Positions 8,932 through 17,008 of a stretch of DNA of 64,000 nt are shown one piece after another. A program made the position numbers and the translations under genes. The notes under the pieces were generated by a model. The model was not told where the DNA came from and did no database searches. It was given only the letters and a program-made list of their open reading frames with translations. This DNA is from CAYRMV01 sp964425255. Its GTDB lineage: Bacteria > Bacteroidota > Bacteroidia > Flavobacteriales_D > Crocinitomicaceae. Every line of letters starts with the position of its first letter. Position 1 is the stretch's first letter. The stretch covers positions 1 through 64,000 of the forward strand of contig CAYRMV010000002.1 in NCBI GenBank assembly GCA_964425255.1, written 5' to 3'.

Positions 8932-10308
8932 ATGCAATTCATCGGTCAAACAACAGACACCATTTGTGCACTTTCCACCGCCAATGGAATGGGGGCAATC
9001 GCAGTCATACGCGTATCAGGAAAAGACGCACTTCGCATCGTTTCACAGGTTTTCACCAAAAATTTGGAAGATGTCATAAGCCATACTGCTCATTTTGGTC
9101 GAATCAAAGAACCAAACGGTGGGATTATCGATGAGGTTTTGGTAACTGTTTTAAAAGATCAACGCAGTTTTACAGGTGAAAATACCGTAGAAATCGCCTG
9201 TCACGGATCGACATTTATTCAACAACAAATTTTACAATTGCTTACTGCACAAGGTTGTCGTTTGGCGCAGCCGGGAGAATTTACGATGCGTGCCTTTTTG
9301 CACGGGAAACTGGATTTATCCCAAGCAGAAGCTGTTGCAGATTTAATTGCATCTGAGAACAAACGAGCACATCACGTCGCGATGAATCAAATGCGTGGTG
9401 GATTTTCAACTGAATTACAGCAATTGAGAGAAAAATTGATTCATTTTGCCAGTTTGGTCGAATTGGAACTCGATTTTGCGGAGGAAGACGTAGAATTTGC
9501 AGACCGAACCGAGTTGAAAGCCTTAGTTTCGGAGGTAATTACGTATAAGAAGCGTTTGATACAATCGTTCCAGCTTGGAAACGCCATCAAAAAAGGGGTA
9601 CCCGTTGCCATTGTTGGTGCGCCAAATACAGGGAAAAGTACCTTACTGAATCAATTGTTGGGCGACGACCGAGCGATTGTTAGTAACATTGCAGGTACCA
9701 CACGTGATGTCATTGAAGAAACCTTGACCATCGATGGCATTTTGTTTCGTTTGATTGATACCGCTGGAATTCGTGATAATGCAGAAGAAATTGAAGCCAT
9801 GGGGATTGAGCGTTCCAAACAAAAAATTGAACAAGCAACGATTATTTTATGCATGGCGGACACAACCATTGAAACCAGTTTGAACGAGGTTTTAAACTGG
9901 GCAGAGCAACTTCAACGTGATCACAGCGATAAAAAAGTACTCGTTCTTGCTAACAAAACCGATGTTTCACAAGTCACAGTTGGAGATTATCCGGTTCCTG
10001 TTTTGTTTGTGAGCGCCAAAGAGGGCATCGGAATGGAAATTCTACGAAACGAATTGGTTTCCCTTGTCACAGGCGATTTTGATTTGGCACAAGAAACCAT
10101 CGTCACCAATGCTCGTCATGTCGATGCCTTACAACAAGCCGTTACCGCGCTCGAACAAGCCCAACTCGGACTCGAAACCAACATCACCGGCGACTTTGTA
10201 GCGATGGACATCCGCCAAGCCATGTTCTACCTCGGCCAAATCACCGGCGACATCTCCACCGACGATTTGTTAGGAAATATTTTTGCGAAGTTTTGTATTG
10301 GGAAGTGA
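8932..10308 (+). CDS. mnmE: tRNA uridine-5-carboxymethylaminomethyl modification GTPase MnmE
   Basis: This 458-residue GTPase works with MnmG to install the cmnm5 group on wobble uridine of certain tRNAs, in the cytoplasm. The N-terminal folate-binding domain starts TICALSTANGMGAIAVIRVSG and contains PGEFTMRAFLHGKLDLSQAEAVADLI. The G domain has P-loop GAPNTGKST at about 228-236, DTAGIRDN for switch II and NKTD for guanine specificity. The C-terminal FCIGK carries the essential CxGK motif. Length is normal and nothing is missing. The ATG at 8932 lies 4 nt after a consensus -7 box. The 3' end of mnmE is a known insertion hot spot for genomic islands in enterobacteria, and an accessory cassette lies immediately downstream here. 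Confidence 0.97.
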   Translation: MQFIGQTTDTICALSTANGMGAIAVIRVSGKDALRIVSQVFTKNLEDVISHTAHFGRIKEPNGGIIDEVLVTVLKDQRSFTGENTVEIACHGSTFIQQQILQLLTAQGCRLAQPGEFTMRAFLHGKLDLSQAEAVADLIASENKRAHHVAMNQMRGGFSTELQQLREKLIHFASLVELELDFAEEDVEFADRTELKALVSEVITYKKRLIQSFQLGNAIKKGVPVAIVGAPNTGKSTLLNQLLGDDRAIVSNIAGTTRDVIEETLTIDGILFRLIDTAGIRDNAEEIEAMGIERSKQKIEQATIILCMADTTIETSLNEVLNWAEQLQRDHSDKKVLVLANKTDVSQVTVGDYPVPVLFVSAKEGIGMEILRNELVSLVTGDFDLAQETIVTNARHVDALQQAVTALEQAQLGLETNITGDFVAMDIRQAMFYLGQITGDISTDDLLGNIFAKFCIGK

Positions 10309-10330
10309 TTTGTTTCAGTTATAACATTGC

Positions 10331-10366
10331 AAAAACAAAAAAGCGAATCCGAGAGGCATTCGCTTT
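10331..10366 (-). terminator. rho-independent terminator of the minus-strand cassette
   Basis: Stem aaagcgaat / attcgcttt around a 9-nt loop. On the minus strand it is followed by TTTTTTGTTTTTG. On the plus strand no T run follows, so it mainly serves the genes at 10381-15914 and only weakly, if at all, mnmE. Confidence 0.8.
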
Positions 10367-10380
10367 GTCATGCTGGTATT

Positions 10381-10440
10381 TTAACGTGCAGGTGCTACAG
10401 CAATGAACTTGAGTAGTTGTGCACGGTGCTTAACACACAT
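10381..10440 (-). CDS. possible 19-residue small ORF at the end of the defence cassette
   Basis: Two nucleotides after the stop of the DUF4325 gene an ATG opens a 19-codon ORF (MCVKHRAQLLKFIAVAPAR) closed by TAA at 10383-10381, just before the terminator stem. The spacing is the same as that between the R-M and SIR2 genes, and this tract looks less AT-rich than the genes before it. The predicted peptide is basic with a hydrophobic centre. A 20-codon open frame occurs easily by chance, so the call rests on position only. It could equally be a leftover of sequence at the island boundary. Confidence 0.3.
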   Translation of the reverse strand: MCVKHRAQLLKFIAVAPAR

Positions 10441-10442
10441 TT

Positions 10443-10799
10443 TTATAATGCCAAGAGATAATTTTCTAAATTTTTCTCACTGAATTTGAAAACAGGAAGC
10501 TCTGTATAAAATCTATTTCGCTTGTTTTGAGTGGATTCAACAGTTATCAGCATTGTACGTATAGCTTCTGACGCATCTTTTAAATGTATTGTTAAGCCAT
10601 TTTGTTCTTTAAGTTTCATGCGTTCTTTGTGAAACTGATCTGCAAATGAACGCGACATGAAAACTACTTCTGTAAAATCAAAAACAACATTTCTAGCCTG
10701 ATTTTCGTTGACAAAATCAAACAATAAAACAGCCGCTTCGCGAGAGTTTAAAGTTTCTCCGAGGTGATTAAATACGATTATATCTAGTGTATTTTCCAT
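10443..10799 (-). CDS. STAS-like DUF4325 protein
   Basis: This 118-residue protein looks like the DUF4325 STAS-like family: VVFDFTEVVFMSRSFADQFHKE is the strand-turn-helix that carries the regulatory Ser/Thr region in STAS domains (Ser at about residues 49 and 51). STAS proteins bind GHKL kinases in partner-switch systems such as SpoIIAA-SpoIIAB. The gene immediately upstream in the same operon encodes a GHKL ATPase, so a kinase/antagonist pair is a natural reading. There is no signal peptide or membrane segment. It starts 58 nt after the GHKL stop. Family call is fairly sure; the partner-switch role is inference. Confidence 0.7.
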   Translation of the reverse strand: MENTLDIIVFNHLGETLNSREAAVLLFDFVNENQARNVVFDFTEVVFMSRSFADQFHKERMKLKEQNGLTIHLKDASEAIRTMLITVESTQNKRNRFYTELPVFKFSEKNLENYLLAL

Positions 10800-10857
10800 T
10801 TTTTAGAAGTGCAAAGTTAGTACTTTACTTTTACTAATTTACAAAAAAAAATTAAAA

Positions 10858-11769
10858 CTACAAATCTGTATATGAATGAATTGTAAAATTATCATTTCTA
10901 TATAGTGGAATTCTTAAATTTAGCATACAACCTTTAAATTCAATTTGTTCATTGATAGAAATTATTTCTTCTTTTTCATGATTTTGCATAAAAAAACCAT
11001 TTCCTGTCATCATAAAAAATTGACCTTTCAAGCCTTTTGTTAACATATTTCTAGTTGTGTTAAGTCCAAACCCTCTGCTTTCGGGGATGTTTTTTGTCGA
11101 TTTTCCGTATACACCAAAATTAATTGCTTCGGCATTGGATTTTGGGTTGTGCTTTCCACTATCCAAATAGGATTGAAGCAATCCTTTGCCCATATCACAA
11201 ATGCTTAAATCAAGGTATTTTTTTTCGGGATAAAACTGTAAAAATACTGTACCAAATGAAATCGCTGAGTGGTCAACAATATTTTGAGTCAACTCATCCA
11301 ACATGTAATAAATACCAGACAATAAATTAATCGGTAAATTTAGTTGCTTTTTTAGAATTGAGTTGACAGCAGTTAAAACATTTTCTCGAAATTCTGCTTG
11401 TTGTTTTAAACTTGAGGTTGGAAAATGAATAATTGGTATATATGATTTGCTTTCATAATATTCGAATGAAAGAGAGTGATTTACTTCTGAATTTGTTAAA
11501 TCTAAAAAGTCTTCATGAAAGTGAATCGTCTTTAAATAACTGCTTTCATTTATGACAGATATTTTTGTACCTTGATTTTTTTTATGCCTTAATAGGCAAC
11601 TTAAAGGACCAATATAATGTGGTACAATAAATTTATTTCCTTCAAAATCAACAATTATTTCATCCAAATCTACATTTAAATCTGGCAATATTTTTAAAAA
11701 TTTATTGATGGCATCTCCAAAACTGTCATCAAATCGTTCAGGAACTTTTATTGTTAGTGTTGTTTGCAT
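10858..11769 (-). CDS. GHKL-type ATP-binding protein with N-terminal STAS-like region
   Basis: This 303-residue protein has a C-terminal GHKL ATPase module: N box ELTQNIVDHS, G1 box DMGKGL and G2-like ESRGFGLNTTRNML. The N-terminal 110 residues (IIVDFEGNKFIVPHYIGPLS, then GTKISVIN) look like a STAS fold, so the protein may join antagonist and kinase domains in one chain. No histidine phospho-acceptor domain is visible, which favours an anti-sigma-type kinase or ATP sensor over a two-component kinase. I use the ATG at 11769 (MQTTLTIKV), preceded by gaaggatt; a TTG at 11775 is also in frame. It lies between the SIR2-like and DUF4325 genes on the same strand. Confidence 0.75.
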   Translation of the reverse strand: MQTTLTIKVPERFDDSFGDAINKFLKILPDLNVDLDEIIVDFEGNKFIVPHYIGPLSCLLRHKKNQGTKISVINESSYLKTIHFHEDFLDLTNSEVNHSLSFEYYESKSYIPIIHFPTSSLKQQAEFRENVLTAVNSILKKQLNLPINLLSGIYYMLDELTQNIVDHSAISFGTVFLQFYPEKKYLDLSICDMGKGLLQSYLDSGKHNPKSNAEAINFGVYGKSTKNIPESRGFGLNTTRNMLTKGLKGQFFMMTGNGFFMQNHEKEEIISINEQIEFKGCMLNLRIPLYRNDNFTIHSYTDL

Positions 11770-11814
11770 AATCAATCCTTCAAAAACCCATACATATAAA
11801 CCCTCGACTTGTTC

Positions 11815-13158
11815 TTATCTCTTTAAATTAATTTCCAAAAAATTATTAAAAGTAAGCGTGTAAACCTCAACGTATCCTTCCAAATAGGTATATAAATTGG
11901 GAGACACTTTTTTCGGAGATAAATTTAACAGTGAGTTTGAAAATAGTTCTATACTTAATTTTTCATCAAATTTATTTTCAATGAAAGCAGGATCAATTAT
12001 TGTTATTTTTATTTCAGGATTATGAATCAAAGCAGTTTTTATACTTTCGTTTATATGTTCATCACCAAATCCGTAGCCTATAATAAATAATCTATTAGCA
12101 AATAAACAATCTCTATCAAAAGCAGATATCATTTGTTTAAAAGGTGTTACTGCTGTTTTTGCTGTTTTTTGATAACCTGTAATTATATTCGTCAACATAA
12201 TAGTTTTTCCCTTATCCATTTGCCTTGTTGCTTGTTCCCATAGATTAGATGAAAAACTAGGTACTCCTTTTAAATAAAATTCAGAAGCAGGTAGTTGCTG
12301 ATTATTTCTTGATCTAACATCCCAATATGCAGATCCATGTAAATTGTAAAGTACTGTTGAGTCAAAATCAGAAAGTATTCTTCTTACATTCGCTTGAATC
12401 ATATCACCGGAATTAACAGATGCTCCACACTCAAATCCTTCAAATACTTTTATTCCTCTGTTTTCTAGTATTACTTTAAAAAGACGATCGTAGTTTAATG
12501 TATACATTCTTGTAATACCACTATCTCCAGAAATATTTTTTATCCAACTATAAAAACGATCATTCAAAACTTTATTAGTTTCATTCTCGATAACATTTGT
12601 TTTTCCATTCGTGTAGTAAGAATATTTTGAAATATGTCCAATAATTCCACTCAATAAGTTCGACAATAGTAGCTGAAAATAAAACTGTTCAGGATTCTCA
12701 TTGTTGAAAGAACACTTATCTGCTTCAGGAAAATCAGGAATTATCAATTGATATCCATGCACAGAAACACCTCCTACAATTTCAAAATTTAAAATATCAT
12801 CCATTATTTCTGAAGCGTTAATGAAGCATTTCATAAGTGAGGTCTTTGTGTTGTTTCCAAAATTTGAATAGTAAGTAATTAACTCATCGATAATATTTAT
12901 AATCGTTTCAAAATTTATATCATGCTCACTAAAACCATTGTGTTTCAAGGTTTCATATATTTTATTACTAATGCGCTCACCACTCTTAGTTTTAAAGCCT
13001 CTTTCTCTAATTAAATGAGTTAAACAACATACTCTATTCTTAATTTCACCCGTTTCTCGTTCAGGCAAAAAAGTTAATTTATCGCCATTACATAGTGTTT
13101 TAGGTGCACCCCAATCAATAACAGCACCAGCACCGAATAGAAATACATTCCTTTTCAT
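11815..13158 (-). CDS. SIR2-like domain protein, probable NAD-binding defence effector
   Basis: This 447-residue protein carries the marks of SIR2-like proteins found in phage defence: an N-terminal glycine-rich nucleotide loop (FLFGAGAVIDWGAP), a central TLNYDRLF with conserved Asn and Asp, NLHGS with the expected catalytic His, and LFIIGYGFGDEHIN towards the C-terminus. In Thoeris-, DSR- and pAgo-associated relatives, such domains hydrolyse NAD+ and stop growth of infected cells. Here no other catalytic domain is seen. Its ATG lies 2 nt after the stop of the MmeI-like gene, so the two are translationally linked. By eye the gene is more AT-rich than mnmE or the 5' part of the R-M gene, which fits acquisition. 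NADase activity is inferred. Confidence 0.78.
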   Translation of the reverse strand: MKRNVFLFGAGAVIDWGAPKTLCNGDKLTFLPERETGEIKNRVCCLTHLIRERGFKTKSGERISNKIYETLKHNGFSEHDINFETIINIIDELITYYSNFGNNTKTSLMKCFINASEIMDDILNFEIVGGVSVHGYQLIIPDFPEADKCSFNNENPEQFYFQLLLSNLLSGIIGHISKYSYYTNGKTNVIENETNKVLNDRFYSWIKNISGDSGITRMYTLNYDRLFKVILENRGIKVFEGFECGASVNSGDMIQANVRRILSDFDSTVLYNLHGSAYWDVRSRNNQQLPASEFYLKGVPSFSSNLWEQATRQMDKGKTIMLTNIITGYQKTAKTAVTPFKQMISAFDRDCLFANRLFIIGYGFGDEHINESIKTALIHNPEIKITIIDPAFIENKFDEKLSIELFSNSLLNLSPKKVSPNLYTYLEGYVEVYTLTFNNFLEINLKR

Positions 13159-13160
13159 TT

Positions 13161-15914
13161 TTAGCTTTTTCTTTTCTTCTTCACTTTCTCCACCGCAAAC
13201 AACCCACTCGTATATTTCTCATACAATTCAAACAAAAACTCCATGCGTTTGGCGTCTGTGGAAAAATCTTGTTTGCTGTAGGCTAAGTCTACGGCTTTGT
13301 CTAACTCGTTGTGTGCTTTTACCAAAGTGGGCGGCATGGTTAAAGGATCATACAAATCTGCCAAGGAACTATTTGGAAACGTTGCACGCGCATCCAATAC
13401 TTTTTGTGCCGCTCTTTCGATCTGTTCTTTTTGTTTGTCTGTGGGGTTTTCAGGCCAAGGGAAGTTGTTGTAGACGACAGAATTAGAGTATCTGTAATCA
13501 CTTTTTAATCTGCCACAAAGACTTTTAACCCAAGTCATATGCATTTCAGAAGTTAAAATTCCAAAATGAAACAACTTGGCATTCGGGATAATTAAACAAA
13601 GGTTGCTTGCTATAACGTCTGCAGACATAAAGCCAATCGGAATAAATTTTCTTCGTTCTGATGAAACACTTGGGATAATTACATATTCTGTCTCATTATG
13701 TGAAACGAAAGCAAATAGTGAAGGACTACTAGCTAATTCTCTAGTGTCTTTTCGTGTGCTATTTTCTCTAAATTCTTTGACCTTTTTAAGTCTATCAGTT
13801 ATGAACGATGAATTTCTTAATTGAATGGGTTCCGCGTCTTTTAGCCAAAGACAATAACGAGGTATATTATAGATAAACTCAACGCTTCCAACATATCTTC
13901 TAATGTGTTTTTCTATGAAAGGTTCGGCATAAACAGCTTCATTTTTTTCTTCTTGATTCATTAGTAGAAAACCACCATCAATAGGTTGGTTCCCAAACTT
14001 TATCTTAGGAACATTACAAATTGCATTCGATGATTTATTGATAATAATATCCTTTGCATCCACCAAATACGGATTGATGTTTTTTGCAACAATTTCTATG
14101 GGTTCTCCCTTAATATCGGGATATTCAAACAGCAATTTTTTAGCAGTATCAAAATTTGCAAAGCCAACAATGACACAATAAACGGCAGCATTTCCTTTTG
14201 CTTCGTTGCTCCATTTAAACGTACGATGGGCAAAGTGAATTTTAATGTGATATTTGTTGAGTAAAGTTCCCCAGAGAATACTTGTTTGTTCGCCTTGTAC
14301 AATGGAATTAGTAGACACAAAAGCCGTTTTAATGGTTGTTCCTTGCATGTACTTGGCTGCTTTTACATACCAGCCTGTTACATAATCCAAAACACCACAA
14401 CCAGCGATATTATCAAATTCTCTAACAATTTGGTCTCTTTGTGTTTGCGTCATTATTTTTGAACCAATAAACGGCGGATTTCCAATGATATGAGTTAGTT
14501 CTTTTTTCGAAACAACCGTTTCCCAATCAGTTTCCAAAGCATCTGCATATACAATATTCGCACTTTTTGTCAAAGGCAAGCGCGCAAAATACTGCCCAAA
14601 CTCCATGCTCATTTTGAGGTTCATTTGGTGGTCCATTAGCCACATGGCTACTTCGGCAATTCGCGCAGGAAATTCTTCGTATTCAATACCCGCCATTATG
14701 TCCACATCCAAGAGCGCCACGTCTTTCAACTCCACAACAACACGGTCGTTTCCGTAAATGTGGCTCAACACAGCCAATTCCAATAAGCGCAATTCGCGGT
14801 AGGTAATCACCAAGAAATTTCCACATCCACACGCAGGGTCTAAAAACTTCAGTTTACTCAATCGCTCATGAAAGGCGTTCAATTTTGCTTTGTTGGTTTT
14901 GATGCTTTCAAATTCTGCCCACAATTCATCCAAAAACAAAGGCTTAATGAGTTTGAGAATGTTTTTTTCGCTCGTGTAATGCGCCCCCAAGTTTCTGCGT
15001 TCTTTCGGGTCCATCACACTTTGGAACATCGAACCAAAAATCGCAGGAGAAATTTTACTCCAATCCAAGTAACAACATTCCAACAAGGTTTGGCGCATCT
15101 TGGAATCAAAATGAGCAACGGGCAAAATCTCTAGAAACAATTTTCCGCCCACAAACGGGAAAGCGTTCAGTTGTTCGTCCAAATTCTTGAAACGTTTTTC
15201 CATAGGCGTGTTCAACACTTGGAAAATTTCTTGAATTTTTGCGGCTAAATCACTTCCGTCTTCACTCGTTCGTTCTTCAATAAAATCTTGAAATTGTTGT
15301 TTCTCAAAAATACTCGTGTCTTCGGCAAACAAACAAAACAGCAAGCGCACCAAATACACTTCCAACGGATGACCTTCATAACCAATTTCTTGCAAACGAT
15401 CGTGGAGTTTTCCCATCAATTCGGCTGCTTTCACGTTTACAGGGTCTTCTTCGCGGTACACTTTTTTCTGATAGCCCGCAATGAAACCAAAGAGTTCCAC
15501 GTGATGTACAAATTCATGTAATTTGAATTCGATGTATTCGTCTTCACCCGTTTCTTCTAAATCGTACAAACGAAAGGTTTCAAAATCACACACCAACACA
15601 TATTTCGGAATATCCAATTTATGCAATCCGTGAATGTATCCTTTAGCTTGTCCGTATGCTTTCGTAAGGTCTTTTCCCTTGCTTTTCATTTCCACCAACA
15701 GCCAACCTTTCCACAGCATGTCGATGTAGCCATCGCTGTTGCCCAATTTTTTTACTTTGTGTTCAAAAGCAGCCACTTTTCGTTGGTTTAGTCCAAACAC
15801 GTTGAAAAAGTCAACCAAAAAAGGTTTAGCATCTGCGTCTTCGCTAAATGTTCCTTCCCATTCTATTGAAAAAGCGAGCGCTCTTTCCTTAATTTCATTC
15901 CAGCTAAGTGCCAT
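13161..15914 (-). CDS. MmeI-like type IIL restriction-modification enzyme
   Basis: This 917-residue single-chain enzyme combines endonuclease, adenine methyltransferase and target recognition, close to the length of MmeI (about 919). The N-terminal nuclease shows Asp65-X9-Glu75-Met-Lys77 (DMLWKGWLLVEMK), the same D-X9-ExK spacing as MmeI. A helical spacer follows. The methyltransferase has SAM motif I FLDPACGCGNF at about 357-367 and catalytic NPPF at about 479-482. The target-recognition region at about 610-810 precedes a short helical end with YDPLTMP. It is the first gene of the minus-strand cassette, with a TATCTTAG near-match to the -7 box upstream. The recognition region looks richer in AT than the nuclease and methylase parts, which suggests a swapped specificity module. 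No separate methylase or specificity gene is needed. Confidence 0.92.
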   Translation of the reverse strand: MALSWNEIKERALAFSIEWEGTFSEDADAKPFLVDFFNVFGLNQRKVAAFEHKVKKLGNSDGYIDMLWKGWLLVEMKSKGKDLTKAYGQAKGYIHGLHKLDIPKYVLVCDFETFRLYDLEETGEDEYIEFKLHEFVHHVELFGFIAGYQKKVYREEDPVNVKAAELMGKLHDRLQEIGYEGHPLEVYLVRLLFCLFAEDTSIFEKQQFQDFIEERTSEDGSDLAAKIQEIFQVLNTPMEKRFKNLDEQLNAFPFVGGKLFLEILPVAHFDSKMRQTLLECCYLDWSKISPAIFGSMFQSVMDPKERRNLGAHYTSEKNILKLIKPLFLDELWAEFESIKTNKAKLNAFHERLSKLKFLDPACGCGNFLVITYRELRLLELAVLSHIYGNDRVVVELKDVALLDVDIMAGIEYEEFPARIAEVAMWLMDHQMNLKMSMEFGQYFARLPLTKSANIVYADALETDWETVVSKKELTHIIGNPPFIGSKIMTQTQRDQIVREFDNIAGCGVLDYVTGWYVKAAKYMQGTTIKTAFVSTNSIVQGEQTSILWGTLLNKYHIKIHFAHRTFKWSNEAKGNAAVYCVIVGFANFDTAKKLLFEYPDIKGEPIEIVAKNINPYLVDAKDIIINKSSNAICNVPKIKFGNQPIDGGFLLMNQEEKNEAVYAEPFIEKHIRRYVGSVEFIYNIPRYCLWLKDAEPIQLRNSSFITDRLKKVKEFRENSTRKDTRELASSPSLFAFVSHNETEYVIIPSVSSERRKFIPIGFMSADVIASNLCLIIPNAKLFHFGILTSEMHMTWVKSLCGRLKSDYRYSNSVVYNNFPWPENPTDKQKEQIERAAQKVLDARATFPNSSLADLYDPLTMPPTLVKAHNELDKAVDLAYSKQDFSTDAKRMEFLFELYEKYTSGLFAVEKVKKKRKS

Positions 15915-16095
15915 AAATTAGATTTGATTGGCTAAGATACGAAATAAGTTTTTTTTGAGGAGTTTACTTGAAAGTAACGATGGAAAAAGGATGTGTTTTT
16001 TCGCATGCAACCTGCGTTTTGAAGTTGTTTGTTTTTTAGTCAAAAGTTGAAAGTAAAATCGATTAAGCCTCAAATGGATGCTTTTCGGATGATCC

Positions 16096-16740
16096 TCAAC
16101 TCACCAAATGCGACCGTATCGCCGTACTGATCAATTTTCCGATGGTGTTTACGCCCACTTTTTGCATGATGTTGTTTTTGTGGGTTTCCACTGTTCGGGG
16201 GCTGAGGAATAATTTGTCGGCAATTTCGCGGGGAGAAAATCCTTCACACAAAAGTTGCAAAATTTCCAATTCGCGGGAAGATAACACGACTTTGACTTCG
16301 TTGGATGATTCCGAATTTTTGGATTTTCCTTCCAGCTTTTCTTTGATTTCGGGAGAATAGAAGATTGTTTTGTTTTGAAATGCTTCCAAAGCGTCTTGCA
16401 ATTCGAACGAAGTCGAGTTTTTACTCACAAATCCTTTTGCACCAATTTGAATGCACTTTTGCACCGTGTATTTGTCGTTTACCATCGACAACATCATACA
16501 GGTGATTTTAGGAAAATTTTGATTGATTTTTTCCAACGTTTGGATTCCGTCCCAATGGGGCATCTCAATATCCAAAAAAACCAAATGGGGTTGTTTGTTC
16601 ATGCAAGAACGGTATAACTCTTCGCCATCATGAAAAATGCGCACTTCGGCAATTTGTGGTAAATTTCGTAAAATTTCAGCGATACCTTGCGCCACAATTG
16701 GGTGATCATCCGCAATTGCAATCGAAATTTTGTTTTCCAT
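16096..16740 (-). CDS. NarL/FixJ-type response regulator
   Basis: This 214-residue DNA-binding response regulator has an N-terminal receiver with acidic pocket DDHP at 11-14, phospho-acceptor Asp57 in LVFLDIEMPHWDG, and Lys in GFVSKNS. The C-terminal LuxR-type helix-turn-helix is LSSRELEILQLLCEGFSPRE followed by PRTVETHKNNIMQK. The Asp-acceptor and output domain are intact. I use the ATG at 16740 (MENKISIAIADDHP), preceded by aaggggaaacc; an in-frame ATG at 16755 would add MEGET. No sensor kinase is adjacent, so the partner is elsewhere. The regulated genes are unknown. A TACATTTG -7 box lies upstream. Confidence 0.92.
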   Translation of the reverse strand: MENKISIAIADDHPIVAQGIAEILRNLPQIAEVRIFHDGEELYRSCMNKQPHLVFLDIEMPHWDGIQTLEKINQNFPKITCMMLSMVNDKYTVQKCIQIGAKGFVSKNSTSFELQDALEAFQNKTIFYSPEIKEKLEGKSKNSESSNEVKVVLSSRELEILQLLCEGFSPREIADKLFLSPRTVETHKNNIMQKVGVNTIGKLISTAIRSHLVS

Positions 16741-16778
16741 GGTTTCCCCTTCCATTTCAGTGAATCAGAATCTTGCAA

Positions 16779-16786
16779 CAAATGTA
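16779..16786 (-). promoter_or_regulatory. -7 box (TACATTTG) for the response regulator
   Basis: A minus-strand match to TAnnTTTG, 23-38 nt upstream of the two candidate ATGs. Confidence 0.5.
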
Positions 16787-16988
16787 TGATTTTTTCTTTT
16801 GGTATGAGAACGTTTTTTAATTTGTGGTTTTTCTCAAACAATCTTGCTCTTTGGATTCAAAAAAATAAACAGATCTTTCTCAAAAACACATCAAAATCTT
16901 CTTTTTTTGCTTTTGTAGTTATGCAAAATTTTGATAAAACTTCTGTCATTTTATGATTTTTGTTTGCTTTTTAAAACGCCTATTTCCG

Positions 16989-16996
16989 TATTTTTG
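16989..16996 (+). promoter_or_regulatory. -7 box (TATTTTTG) for the SCO1-family gene
   Basis: An exact TAnnTTTG match 12 nt before the ATG at 17009. Confidence 0.55.
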
Positions 16997-17008
16997 CCAA
17001 AAAAAAAG

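Noticed and set aside
16756..17008. Small gene between the response regulator and SCO1
   Set aside because: The short frames there lack signal peptides, motifs or homology and overlap two predicted promoters.
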